A stretch of 64,000 nucleotides of DNA from Sphingomonas sediminicola. GTDB taxonomy: Bacteria > Pseudomonadota > Alphaproteobacteria > Sphingomonadales > Sphingomonadaceae. The stretch spans positions 1,302,001 to 1,366,000 of the forward strand of contig NZ_CP060782.1 of assembly GCF_014489515.1 (NCBI RefSeq), given 5' to 3'. The notes beneath the pieces are model-generated. The model saw nothing but the letters and a program-made list of their open reading frames with translations, made no database searches and was not told where the DNA came from. The stretch's first letter is position 1; each line of letters starts with the position of its first letter. Made by a program: the position numbers and the translations under genes. This document shows positions 9,133 through 16,818 of this stretch, piece by piece.

Positions 9133-10704
9133 TCAGCTAAAGGCCGGCGCGTAGCGTTCGTACCAGGTGTTGCTAAAGCGATTTTCCGGGTCCCACTTCC
9201 GCTTGGCGGCGAAGAACTCGCGGATTTCCGGATAGGAATCGACAAGCTGCTGTGGACCGTAGTGAAGCTGGTAGGGCAGGAAGAAGCGCCCGCCCTTGGC
9301 GTGGGCCAGGTCGATCAGGTCGCTCGTCAGTCTGGCCATCTTCGCGTTGCCGTCCGCGTCGGTTCGCTGGTTGAAATAGAGCACAACCGAGTAGGCGGGC
9401 TCCGGCGCGTAGCTGAGCCTGTTCGCTTCCTTTCCGACGACCCTGACCGAAACGTTGAGCAGGTTCGCGTCATGCGTTCGGACGATGTTCCTCAGGCCGA
9501 CGACGAATGGCAGCAATTGCTCGCGGGGACGAAATATTCCTGAAGGATGTCGGTGTCATTCTTCATCGCGTTGCGGAGGTACGGGACGCTGTCGTGCATC
9601 GGGTCGTTGCGGGATACGAGGCAGGCCTCGCCGTCTTTCATCGCCTGAGCGCGGGTGACGGTGCAGGCCTCGAACCGGTGTTCGAGATTCTTCTCCGCCC
9701 ACCATTTGAAGCTTCGAAACGCCGTCGAGCGCTTCGCAAGATTGACCGTCAGACGGCGCATTTTCACTGAGCCGACGTCCTTCAGCGGCGCCCGCTCGGC
9801 ACCCCCCTCGTCGGTCTTGCGATAGGTGTAGATCAGCGCCTCATCGAGGAGTGACCCGGGCGCCGTCGAGATATGCGTGTACATCAGGCCAATTGACGGA
9901 TCAGCGATGATCTTCGCCAGCTTTGCCGGCAGATCCCTCGTGGCGATGAGCTCGCGCTCAGACCAGTAGATGGAGTTCGGAACGACCTCCAGCTCGGCTG
10001 AAAGGATGATCCCGAACAGGCCATATCCGCCGACGATAAGGTCGAAGAGTGCCGGATTCTGTTCGCGCGAGACAGTTTCAATCCGGTCGTCGGCCAGCAA
10101 TACCCTCAACGATCGGATGGAATTCCGGACCGCGCCGGCCTGATGATCCATTCCATGGGCATTGACCGAGATTGAACCGCCAACCGTGAAGATGTCCGTG
10201 GATTGCATCGCCTTGACCGCGAACCGCGGATGGATGGCGTTCTGAATGTCATGCCAGGTCGCACCCGCACCGACGACGACTGTCAATTTTTCCGGGTCGA
10301 GCCGGATGCTGTTCATGTGCCGCATGTCGAGCATCACGCCGCCCGGCGGAAGGCGTGCCCCCCATGCTGTGCCGGACGCCCGCTGGTGAAATCGAGAGGC
10401 CTGTGGCCTTCGCGTAGGCCAGCGCCTGCTGAACCTCCTTCTCGCTCCGAGGAGCGACGATCCCGGCGACCGCCGTCCTGCTGAGGCAGCTGGCGTCGTT
10501 GACGGTTCCGCCCTTCTGCTCCCAGCGAGGCTCCTGAACCTGCTGATCGGCAGAAACGGCGTGTGACGCCTGCACCGGCGGAAGGATGCTCCCGCAATCC
10601 TTTTCGCCTTCAGGCTCTGCGGCTAGCGGCTGTAAGGCAGCCGCAGCGCCGGCTGCGGTTACGGCGGCGACAGACGCGCCTATTACCAGCGTACGTCGCC
10701 TCAT
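9133..10704 (-). CDS. FAD-binding oxidoreductase, VAO/PCMH type (three apparent frameshifts)
   Basis: Exported flavoprotein with an N-terminal signal sequence (MRRRTLVIGASVAAVTAAGAAAA). A FAD-binding PCMH domain follows (IVAPRSEKEVQQALAYAKATG, RHSMGGHAF, 'GAGATWHDIQNAI', 'GGSISVNAHGMDHQ'). The C-terminal domain resembles the lactone-oxidase/berberine-bridge class and ends 'KRKWDPENRFSNTWYERY'. The coding sequence is split in three. One added base each at C6 10358-10363 and CCC 10342-10344 (+ strand) gives 'SMGGHAFRRGGVMLDMRHM'. One added base at GGGG 9525-9528 gives 'EYFVPREQLLPFVVGL'. The corrected length is about 524 aa. The substrate is unknown; aldonolactone or sugar oxidation is a family-level guess. 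Confidence 0.8.
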
Positions 10705-10713
10705 GCCTCGTAT

Positions 10714-10742
10714 CCCCCCATACCGGCACAGGTATGGAGGGG
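10714..10742. terminator. Stem-loop between sodB and the FAD oxidoreductase gene
   Basis: An inverted repeat pairs 10714-10724 (CCCCCCATACC) with 10731-10742 (GGTATGGAGGGG) around a six-base loop, with one mismatch. It lies between the sodB stop and the oxidoreductase start, both on the minus strand. No T-run follows, so intrinsic termination is uncertain; it could also shape the 5' end of the downstream message. Confidence 0.4.
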
Positions 10743-10771
10743 CGTAAAGGGCTCCGCAAGAAGCGTGGCGG

Positions 10772-11428
10772 TTAGGTCGTCAGTTCAGGCTGCTTCGAGG
10801 TTGACGCTTCCTGGTTGGCACGGTCGGCGCCCTTCCCATCGAGGTTCTGGGCAACGAAATCCCAGTTCACGATGTTCGAAAGGACCGAGGTCACGAACTT
10901 CGGCCGCTCATTGCGATAGTCGATGTAATAGGCGTGTTCCCACACATCGAGCGTGAAGAGCGGCACCATTCCGTCGTGCACCAATGGAGTGTCCGCATCG
11001 TGCAGCGACGTGATCTTGAGTTGATCGCGGTCGAGCAGGAGCCACGCCCAGCCGTTCGAGAAGTGATTCACGGCCTCGTCGCCGAGCTTCTGGAGCATGG
11101 GTTCGATGCCGCCGAACCCGTCGTTGATCAGCTGCGCGAGCTTGCCGCTCGGCTGCTGCTTGTCGGGGCTAAGGCATTGCCAGAAGAAGCTATGGTTCCA
11201 GAGCTGGGCGCTGTTGTTGAAGAGCTTCTTGTCGCCGCTGGTGCCCGCCTTGCGCACCACGTCGACCAGCGAGGCGCCGGAGAGGTCGCCTTTCCCCTCG
11301 ATCATCTCGTTGGTCTTCTTGACGTAGGTCGCGTGGTGCTTGCCGTGGTGGAACTCGAGTGTCTCGGCCGACATGTGCGGCGCAAGCGCGTCCTTCGAAA
11401 AGGGCAGATCGGGAAGCTGAAAAGCCAT
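10772..11428 (-). CDS. sodB: Superoxide dismutase, iron/manganese family
   Basis: Dismutates superoxide in the cytoplasm. The 218-aa protein has the metal ligands in order: His in 'LEFHHGKHHATYV' (about 27), His in 'LWNHSFFWQCL' (about 75), and Asp and His in 'LDVWEHAYYIDY' (about 160). The 'NHSFFW' and 'NHFSNGWAWL' stretches favour the iron type, although metal preference cannot be fixed from sequence. Of two candidate starts, the ATG at 11428 (MAFQLPDLP) sits 9 bases from AAGGAGA, while the ATG at 11437 touches that site and is too close. A stem-loop follows the gene. Confidence 0.96.
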   Translation of the reverse strand: MAFQLPDLPFSKDALAPHMSAETLEFHHGKHHATYVKKTNEMIEGKGDLSGASLVDVVRKAGTSGDKKLFNNSAQLWNHSFFWQCLSPDKQQPSGKLAQLINDGFGGIEPMLQKLGDEAVNHFSNGWAWLLLDRDQLKITSLHDADTPLVHDGMVPLFTLDVWEHAYYIDYRNERPKFVTSVLSNIVNWDFVAQNLDGKGADRANQEASTSKQPELTT

Positions 11429-11571
11429 GGCGGTCATTCTCCTTCGGGTGTTGCCCGAACAACGTTGAGCGAGCCCAGTCGCTCCGCTGTTCATCGCAGA
11501 TGTTGCGATTTGATGTTTCGGGCCGTAAGTAGTTCCCCAGCGCCGCTCAAGCGGTGGACTGGGGGAGAGAC

Positions 11572-12150
11572 ATGGGAAAGTTTTTTGAAAACCTGAATGG
11601 CGTCCTGATCGCGGGACTCGTGCTGGCGATCCTGATCGCGGTGTTCCCGGACAGCGGTTACGGAAACTCGGTCGGTGCAGGCAATCTCTGGCTGGGCTTG
11701 TTCCAGTGGCTGCACGTATTCTTCGGCATCACCTGGATCGGCCTGCTCTACTACTTCAACTTCGTGCAGATCCCGACCATGCCGTCGGTCCCGGCCGAGC
11801 TGAAGCCAGGCGTGTCGAAATACATCGCGCCGAAGGCTCTGTTCTACTTCCGCTGGGGCGCCGCCTTCACCGTCCTGACAGGACTAATCGTCGCCTACCT
11901 GTACGGCGAGGAGAAAGCGCTTCTGCTCAACGATCCGTCCAACCGGCTGATCGGCATCGGCATGTGGCTCGCGCTGATCATGGCCTTCAACGTCTGGTTC
12001 GTGATCTGGCCGAACCAGAAGCGCGCGCTGGGAATCGTGGAAGCTGACGATGCAAGCAAGGCCAAGTCAGCGCGCACGGCGATGATCTTCTCCAGGATCA
12101 ACACATTGCTGTCGATCCCGATGCTGCTGGCGATGACCAACCAGCACTAG
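11572..12150 (+). CDS. PuuD-like (urate hydroxylase family) integral membrane protein
   Basis: A 192-aa protein with about four to five membrane helices (GVLIAGLVLAILIAVF, LFQWLHVFFGITWIGLLYYF, AAFTVLTGLIVAYLY, MWLALIMAFNVWFVIW). The 'WLHVFFGITWIGLLYYFNF' and 'NVWFVIWPNQK' motifs belong to the membrane domain of PuuD-type urate hydroxylases. The C-terminal cytochrome c domain of canonical PuuD is absent and no purine-degradation gene lies nearby, so a urate role should not be assumed. The ATG at 11572 follows a GGGGGAGA ribosome-binding site; upstream in-frame codons lack one. It is convergent with the next gene. Confidence 0.75.
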   Translation: MGKFFENLNGVLIAGLVLAILIAVFPDSGYGNSVGAGNLWLGLFQWLHVFFGITWIGLLYYFNFVQIPTMPSVPAELKPGVSKYIAPKALFYFRWGAAFTVLTGLIVAYLYGEEKALLLNDPSNRLIGIGMWLALIMAFNVWFVIWPNQKRALGIVEADDASKAKSARTAMIFSRINTLLSIPMLLAMTNQH

Positions 12151-12158
12151 GAATGGGC

Positions 12159-12178
12159 GAGCCGCTTAGCGGCGGCTC
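12159..12178. terminator. Short inverted repeat at convergent gene ends
   Basis: GAGCCGC (12159-12165) and GCGGCTC (12172-12178) form a 7-bp GC stem with a 6-base loop. The repeat lies between the PuuD-like gene and the convergent TPR gene and overlaps the stop codon of the latter. It lacks a T-run in either direction, so it is at best a weak bidirectional terminator. Confidence 0.35.
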
Positions 12179-12717
12179 ACCTTGTACCGTGCCAGGTCAC
12201 GCCGCGGGGCATCCCACTTCGGCTTGAGCGAAGTCGCCTGCTGGAGGTCCGTGTAGGCGGCCTTCAAGTTGCCGACGTCCTCATTGGCAAGAGCTCGGCC
12301 GTAATAGGCCACTTCCGGCAGTTCCGTACGGAGCTCGATGGCTTTGGAGAACAGCGGCACCGCTTCCGCGCTCTTTTCGTTCCGAAGCTGCAGGATCGCC
12401 ATGTTCAGATATGGCTCCGACCGGTTCGGATCCATCGCCATTGCCGTGCTGAAGTCGGAATAGGCGCGACTATAATCGTCGCGCAGCATCAGCAGGATGC
12501 CGCGGTTCACATGGGTCGCCAGCTCATCCTGAGGCGAAAGCGCTTCTTCCGAGAATGCGCTGTCGCATGTGTTGAGCGACTCCAGAGTCGTATTGTGCTG
12601 CTCGGCAGCCTTGAAGCAGCCCTGAGCGTAGCTGCCTCCGATGACCATTACGCCTGCATATGCTGGGAGTGCCGCGGTCAGAGCCGCGGTGCTGACAGCA
12701 AGGACCAGTGCTTTCAT
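12166..12717 (-). CDS. Exported TPR-repeat protein
   Basis: A 183-aa protein with a cleavable signal peptide (MKALVLAVSTAALTAALPAYA) and three TPR-like helical pairs. Typical repeats are 'ATHVNRGILLMLRDDYSRAYSDF', 'SEPYLNMAILQLRNEKSAEAVPLF' and 'PEVAYYGRALANEDVGNLKAAYTDL'. The start at 12717 follows AGGAGG at good spacing. It should be a periplasmic protein-interaction scaffold; its partner is unknown. It lies just beyond the 3' end of the divergently controlled pspF. Confidence 0.82.
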   Translation of the reverse strand: MKALVLAVSTAALTAALPAYAGVMVIGGSYAQGCFKAAEQHNTTLESLNTCDSAFSEEALSPQDELATHVNRGILLMLRDDYSRAYSDFSTAMAMDPNRSEPYLNMAILQLRNEKSAEAVPLFSKAIELRTELPEVAYYGRALANEDVGNLKAAYTDLQQATSLKPKWDAPRRDLARYKVSRR

Positions 12718-12795
12718 AAAAGCCTCCTCACTTGCTCTTGCAGGATACGCCAATCTGCGGCGGTTTTCAGCGCTGAATCGACGAACGGACGAACG

Positions 12796-13839
12796 TCAGG
12801 CGGTGTCGGTTTCCAGCAGCTTGTGGCGCTTCAGAGCGTGGCGAAGCTGGTCGTAGCTGAGATTGAGCGCGGTCGCGGTTGCGCGCTGGTTGAATCGGTT
12901 CGCCGCGAGCGCGTTCTGGAGAAGCGCTCGCTCATAGTCTGAAACCGCCGCACGGAAGTCGCTGGTCGATGTCGGAGGAGCGACCGGGGACGCGGCCTCC
13001 GATGCTTCGATCTCGGACTCCGGCTCGACCTGCGCGCGAGGCTGCGAAGTCGTTGCCTGCGGCGCCCAGGGCGAATGGAACGGGTCGAACTGGATGGCCT
13101 CGACCGGCCGTTCCGGATCCTCCCATCGGTAGACAGCACGTTCCACTACGTTCTTGAGTTCGCGAATATTTCCGGGCCAGGAATAGCCCTCGAGCTCTCC
13201 AACCGCGGTCGTGGAGAAACCGGGCCAGTTCGGCCAGTCCAGCTCGACGGCCATGCGGCGACCGAAATGATCGGCCAGCAATGGAATGTCGCCGGTCCGC
13301 GCACGAAGCGGGGGCAAGGTTACGACCTCAAAGGACAGCCGGTCGAGCAGGTCGGCGCGGAACCTGCCCTTCTCGACCTCGGCTGGAAGACTAGCATTGG
13401 TCGCCGCGACGATGCGGACGTCTACGTCGATCGGCTTGGACGCGCCAATCCGGGTGATTTCGCCATATTCCACCGCGCGGAGGAGACGATCCTGCGCCGG
13501 CATCGAAAGCGTACCAAGCTCATCGAGGAACAAGGTCCCGCCATCCGCTTCCTCAAAGCGGCCGTGCCGGGTCTTCGACGCACCGGTGAAGCTTCCGGCT
13601 TCGTGTCCGAACAACTCCGCCTCGATCAGGGTTTCGGGAAGCGCGGCGCAGTTCATCACGATCAGAGGCGCGGCCCAGCGGCCGGACAAATGGTGCAGAC
13701 GTTCTGCGATCAATTCCTTGCCGGTGCCGCGTTCGCCGATCACAAGGACAGGGCGATTGAGCGGCGCCGCGCGGCTCGCGCGCTCGACCGCGTCGAGAAA
13801 GGCGAGGCTTTGCCCGACGAATTGATTTGTCCGCTCCAT
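12796..13839 (-). CDS. pspF: Sigma-54 activator of the phage-shock operon
   Basis: Bacterial enhancer-binding protein that drives the sigma-54-dependent psp promoter and is held inactive by PspA. The 347-aa protein begins directly with the AAA+ domain; there is no receiver, which is typical of PspF. Motifs: Walker A 'GERGTGKELIAERLHH' (residue 34), sigma-54-contact loop 'GSFTGA' (a Ser variant of GAFTGA), Walker B 'GGTLFLDELG' and arginine-finger region 'FRADLLDRLSFEVVTLPPLR'. A Pro/Ser/Glu-rich linker leads to a Fis-type helix-turn-helix at the C-terminus (RATATALNLSYDQLRHALKR). It is divergent from pspA, with a sigma-54 promoter between them. Confidence 0.94.
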   Translation of the reverse strand: MERTNQFVGQSLAFLDAVERASRAAPLNRPVLVIGERGTGKELIAERLHHLSGRWAAPLIVMNCAALPETLIEAELFGHEAGSFTGASKTRHGRFEEADGGTLFLDELGTLSMPAQDRLLRAVEYGEITRIGASKPIDVDVRIVAATNASLPAEVEKGRFRADLLDRLSFEVVTLPPLRARTGDIPLLADHFGRRMAVELDWPNWPGFSTTAVGELEGYSWPGNIRELKNVVERAVYRWEDPERPVEAIQFDPFHSPWAPQATTSQPRAQVEPESEIEASEAASPVAPPTSTSDFRAAVSDYERALLQNALAANRFNQRATATALNLSYDQLRHALKRHKLLETDTA

Positions 13840-13843
13840 TGCA

Positions 13844-13860
13844 CTGACAGTTGGTGTCAG
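13844..13860. promoter_or_regulatory. Palindrome, candidate PspF binding site
   Basis: CTGACA (13844-13849) and TGTCAG (13855-13860) form a perfect 6-bp inverted repeat with a 5-base spacer. It starts 5 bases upstream of the pspF start codon and is centred about 92 bases upstream of the -24 element of the pspA promoter. That is the usual distance for an enhancer-binding protein. Occupation here could both activate pspA and repress pspF; this is inference from position and symmetry. Confidence 0.45.
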
Positions 13861-13943
13861 ACCCCATCTGTTGGCAAGATATTTCGACAGAATTTTTGGC
13901 GGATTTCGGTTGTTTTGGCGGACTTTTGAGAATTCCGTTAAAG

Positions 13944-13959
13944 TGGCACGAACCTTGTA
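13944..13959 (+). promoter_or_regulatory. Sigma-54 promoter of the psp operon
   Basis: TGGCACG (13944-13950), four bases, then TTGTA (13955-13959) matches the -24/-12 consensus TGGCACG-N4-TTGCA/T with one deviation (T for C in the -12 element). It faces pspA, whose ATG is 45 bases downstream. Together with the adjacent divergent pspF this fixes the control of the operon. Confidence 0.8.
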
Positions 13960-14003
13960 TAGAATTTAGGCATACAGGCCTGATTACGATTGCGGAGTAC
14001 GAA

Positions 14004-14672
14004 ATGGGTATCTTCTCTCGAACGAGGGACATCTTCGCGGCGAACATGACGGAGCTCCTCGACCGGTCAGAAGACCCGGCGAAGATGATCCGCATGATCA
14101 TTCTCGAGATGGAAGAGACGTTGGTGGAAGTGCGGGCTAGCGCCGCGCGCTCGATTGCCGACGGGAAGGAAATGCGCCGGGCGCTCAAGCGCCTCGAAGA
14201 TCTTCAATCGAGCTGGACCGAGAAGGCCGAGCTCGCGCTGAGCAAGGACCGAGAGGACCTGGCCAAGGCGGCGCTAATAGAGCGCCAAAAGGCCACCGAC
14301 ATGGCCGAGGGCCTTCGCGCCGAGATCGACCAGATCGACGAGACGCTGAAGACCTACGAAGCCGATATCTCCAAACTGCAGGGCAAGCTGCGCGAGGCTC
14401 GCGCCCGCCAGAATGCTATTGCGGCGCGGCTGGAAAGCGCGGTCACTCGCGCGAAGGCTCGCGAGATCCTTCACGGAGGGCGTACCGAAGACGCCTTCTC
14501 CAAGTTCGATGTTCTGGAGCGCCGCGCCGACTTTGCCGAAGGGCGTGCGGACGCGCTCGGAATGACCGGGCCGAAGAGCCTCGAAGAAGAGATTGCAGAG
14601 CTGCAGGCGTCCGAAAAGGTCGACGCCGAACTGGAAGCCATGAAGGCCGCGCTGAAGCGCAAAGGGGATTAG
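14004..14672 (+). CDS. pspA: Phage shock protein A
   Basis: A 222-aa ESCRT-III/IM30-family protein, almost wholly helical coiled coil, that binds stressed inner membrane and represses PspF. The N-terminal amphipathic segment 'MGIFSRTRDIFAANMTELLD' and 'PAKMIRMIILEMEETLVEVR' are typical. The ATG at 14004 fits this N-terminus; the longer open frame upstream crosses the promoter and is not coding. It is followed after 3 bases by pspB. It is first in an operon that seems to run through five further small membrane-protein genes. Confidence 0.96.
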   Translation: MGIFSRTRDIFAANMTELLDRSEDPAKMIRMIILEMEETLVEVRASAARSIADGKEMRRALKRLEDLQSSWTEKAELALSKDREDLAKAALIERQKATDMAEGLRAEIDQIDETLKTYEADISKLQGKLREARARQNAIAARLESAVTRAKAREILHGGRTEDAFSKFDVLERRADFAEGRADALGMTGPKSLEEEIAELQASEKVDAELEAMKAALKRKGD

Positions 14673-14675
14673 AAT

Positions 14676-14984
14676 ATGGAGGACGTGCTTATTCCTGTAC
14701 TGGTCGTCGGAATCCTTTTCCTGGGACTGCCGTGGCTGGTGTTTCACTACGTCACGAAGTGGAAGCAGACGGCGACCATCACCGGCGCCGACGAAAAATT
14801 GCTTGACGAGTTGTATGATCTCGCCCGCAGGCTCGACGATCGCCTCTGCTCGATCGAGCGCATCATGACCGCCGAAAATCCGAACTGGAGGCAGCAGTGC
14901 CTGCCCGACGCCACGGACCGCATCGCCGAAGAGCTGAGCGAAGTTCGCAGCCGCGGCCGCTCGCGCGTCCGGACCGGAGAATGA
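14676..14984 (+). CDS. pspB: Phage shock protein B
   Basis: A 102-aa inner-membrane protein with one N-terminal helix (VLIPVLVVGILFLGLPWLVFHYVTKW) and a cytoplasmic coiled coil with 'LARRLDDRLCSIERIMTAENPNWR', which aligns by eye with the C-terminus of E. coli PspB. It is about 25 residues longer than the E. coli protein, with an Arg-rich tail. It works with PspC to sense membrane stress and relieve PspA inhibition of PspF. The stop overlaps the ATG of pspC (ATGA). Confidence 0.92.
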   Translation: MEDVLIPVLVVGILFLGLPWLVFHYVTKWKQTATITGADEKLLDELYDLARRLDDRLCSIERIMTAENPNWRQQCLPDATDRIAEELSEVRSRGRSRVRTGE

Positions 14985-15376
14985 CCATGGCCTATCAGCC
15001 ACCCAGCCGCACCCGCTTCTACCGGGACAAGCGCAACGGCAAGATCATGGGGATCTGCGCCGGACTCGCGGACTACACTGGTTTCGACGTGACCCTCGTC
15101 CGGATCACGATGATCGCGGCAGTGTTCCTGAGCAGCGGCTCCATCCTCCCGGTCTATTTCATCGCCGGATGGGTCGCGCCCGACAGGCCGCGCGAGCTTG
15201 AGGGGACGGACACGGAGACGCGCGAGTTCTGGCAGTCGGTTCGCCGGTCCCCAACCCGAACCGCTCGGGACATTCGGTTGCGGCTGAAAGACATCGATCG
15301 CCGGCTCGGTGATGTCGAGAGCTATGTGACGACCGAGAACCGCTCCCTCGCCCGCGAGATCGAGCAGCTTCGATAA
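14981..15376 (+). CDS. pspC: Phage shock protein C
   Basis: A 131-aa protein with the PspC domain: 'FYRDKRNGKIMGICAGLADYTGFDVTLVRI' then a membrane helix 'MIAAVFLSSGSILPVYFIAGWV'. Unlike short PspC proteins it carries a C-terminal coiled coil, 'RLKDIDRRLGDVESYVTT' followed by 'LAREIEQLR', which resembles the tails of PspB and of the five genes downstream. The start may be ATG 14981 (overlapping the pspB stop) or ATG 14987. Confidence 0.92.
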   Translation: MTMAYQPPSRTRFYRDKRNGKIMGICAGLADYTGFDVTLVRITMIAAVFLSSGSILPVYFIAGWVAPDRPRELEGTDTETREFWQSVRRSPTRTARDIRLRLKDIDRRLGDVESYVTTENRSLAREIEQLR

Positions 15377-15400
15377 CAATTCCAAGCGGAGGGTGAGTCC

Positions 15401-15655
15401 ATGAACTTTGCGCCCCTGATCCCGATTGCCGGCATAACGGCCGGCGTCGCCATCATGTGGATCTGCTATAAGGTCATGGAGCTTCGTGTGATCGGGCGGA
15501 AAGCTCTGGAAGAGGCCGCTCGAGAATCCGCAGAGAAGAAGAAGCTCGAAGCGAGGCTTGCGGTGCTCGAACGGATCGTCACCGATCGCGGAATCCAGAC
15601 AGCCGAGCAGATCGACGCGCTTCTTGAGCGACAACCGACCCGCATCGAATCCTGA
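15401..15655 (+). CDS. PspB-like small membrane protein 1 of 5
   Basis: An 84-aa protein with an N-terminal membrane helix (IPIAGITAGVAIMWICYKVM), a charged helical linker (KALEEAARESAEKKKLEA) and the module 'RLAVLERIVTDRGIQTAEQI' followed by DALLERQ. The last part resembles the C-terminus of PspB. It lies 24 bases after pspC and 2 bases before the next gene. The exact function is unknown; assembly with PspB/PspC or PspA is inferred from the shared coiled coil and the operon. Confidence 0.85.
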   Translation: MNFAPLIPIAGITAGVAIMWICYKVMELRVIGRKALEEAARESAEKKKLEARLAVLERIVTDRGIQTAEQIDALLERQPTRIES

Positions 15656-15657
15656 CC

Positions 15658-15918
15658 ATGTTCTGGATGCTCATCTTCTCGCTCGCGTTGGCCTTCATCG
15701 TTGCCGGCGTGGTCCTGAACCTGCTGAAGGTACAGGCCGGCTTCACGGCACCGGACCAGGCCGAGCGACTGTCCGAACGAGAGATGGATGCGATCCGGGC
15801 AGAAAACGTTGAGCTGAAACATCGCATTGCCGAACTGACCGAGCGCCTGACCGTCCTCGAGCGGATCGCGACAGATCCGGCCGAACGCGTCTCCCGTGAG
15901 ATCGAAGAACTACGCTGA
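15658..15918 (+). CDS. PspB-like small membrane protein 2 of 5
   Basis: An 86-aa protein: membrane helix 'MLIFSLALAFIVAGVVLNLL', a linker, then a heptad-rich stretch (ENVELKHRIAELTERL) leading into 'TVLERIATDPAERVSREIEE' and LR at the C-terminus. The same order of elements is found in its four neighbours, although the membrane helices differ strongly. That argues for old duplications rather than recent copying. Confidence 0.85.
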   Translation: MFWMLIFSLALAFIVAGVVLNLLKVQAGFTAPDQAERLSEREMDAIRAENVELKHRIAELTERLTVLERIATDPAERVSREIEELR

Positions 15919-15930
15919 GGATATTGAGCC

Positions 15931-16266
15931 ATGGATTCCGAAGTTCTGAGCCTTCTTGCAAACCTGTTCCCGATGATCGCGGTGATCGTGGCAGTCAGCG
16001 TCGGAGGCTGGGTGTTCACCACCTGGCTGAGAATCAAGAACGGCTATCCGCTGGAAACGTCCTGGGGAACGCCGCTGCATCCCTCGAACAGCCGCGAGCA
16101 TGCTGAGCGCATCAAGTTGCTCACGAGTGAAAACGCCCAGCTTCGGGCCGAGCTCGGGTCCATCAAGGATCGGCTGGAGACGGTCGAGCGGATCGTGACC
16201 GACCAGCCGCATCGCCTCGCCCGCGAAATCGACGCGCTGGCGATCGACAAGGGGGGTAACGCCTGA
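15931..16266 (+). CDS. PspB-like small membrane protein 3 of 5
   Basis: A 111-aa protein, the longest of the set. The membrane helix 'LFPMIAVIVAVSVGGWVFTTW' is followed by a loop with Pro/Gly (NGYPLETSWGTPLHPSNSRE), then a coiled coil 'LLTSENAQLRAELGSIKDRL' and the module 'ETVERIVTDQPHRLAREIDA'. The TGA overlaps the start of the next gene by 1 base. The loop could be a flexible spacer or a recognition segment, absent from the other four. Confidence 0.85.
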   Translation: MDSEVLSLLANLFPMIAVIVAVSVGGWVFTTWLRIKNGYPLETSWGTPLHPSNSREHAERIKLLTSENAQLRAELGSIKDRLETVERIVTDQPHRLAREIDALAIDKGGNA

Positions 16267-16550
16267 TGGGACCGGGAGAAGTCATAAGCCTTCTGATCGT
16301 CGTCCTCATTCCGACGATTTTCCTGTCTTACATGGCACGGCGCTTCTTCACGTTCCGTGAGAAGCAGCTCGATGCCCAAACCAGCCTTGCAGCCGAGAAG
16401 GCGGCCCAATATGCCGCGAACAACGCCGAGCTGGAGGCGCGACTCCGCGTGCTGGAGCAGATAGTCACGGATGGCGGCCTGCAAACGGCCGCGCAGATCG
16501 AAGCTCTTCGCGAGAAGCCTCGGCTGGAACATGGAGACAAGGCTCAATGA
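16266..16550 (+). CDS. PspB-like small membrane protein 4 of 5
   Basis: A 94-aa protein: membrane helix 'VISLLIVVLIPTIFLSYMA', a basic boundary (RRFFTFREKQ), an Ala-rich coiled coil (LAAEKAAQYAANNAELEARL) and the module 'RVLEQIVTDGGLQTAAQIEA'. Its module is closest to that of member 1 (both have 'TDxGxQTAxQIxAL'), so those two may descend from one duplication. It overlaps the next start by 4 bases (ATGA). Confidence 0.85.
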   Translation: MGPGEVISLLIVVLIPTIFLSYMARRFFTFREKQLDAQTSLAAEKAAQYAANNAELEARLRVLEQIVTDGGLQTAAQIEALREKPRLEHGDKAQ

Positions 16551-16789
16551 ACCCCTTCGAAATGGTCGCGGTCATCGTGGTTGCAGTGATGATCGCCTCG
16601 GTTCTGAGAGCGAAATACGGTCATGCGCAACGTGGCGAGGCGCAAATCGATCCACGCGAGCACGCCGAGAATTTGCGGCTGCGCGACGAGGTGAAGGACC
16701 TAAAGGAGCGCATCCAGGTGCTCGAGCGGATCACGATCGAGAAGGAAAACACCCTCTCGAAGCAGATCGAAGAGCTTCGCGACCGCTAG
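16547..16789 (+). CDS. PspB-like small membrane protein 5 of 5
   Basis: An 80-aa protein: membrane helix 'PFEMVAVIVVAVMIASVL', then a linker and a coiled coil 'ENLRLRDEVKDLKERIQVLE' running into 'RITIEKENTLSKQIEELRDR'. The module is the most diverged of the five (TIEKEN in place of TD). The gene closes the psp run; sufE begins 29 bases later. Confidence 0.83.
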   Translation: MNPFEMVAVIVVAVMIASVLRAKYGHAQRGEAQIDPREHAENLRLRDEVKDLKERIQVLERITIEKENTLSKQIEELRDR

Positions 16790-16818
16790 AAGGCGGGTCG
16801 ACCGGCTGCTAGGCGGGC

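Noticed and set aside
9262-9770. Plus-strand frames inside the FAD oxidoreductase region
   Set aside because: They are complementary to the three parts of one oxidoreductase gene and carry no motif of their own.
13851-14003. Upstream extension of the pspA frame
   Set aside because: It spans the sigma-54 promoter and the PspA N-terminus clearly begins at 14004.
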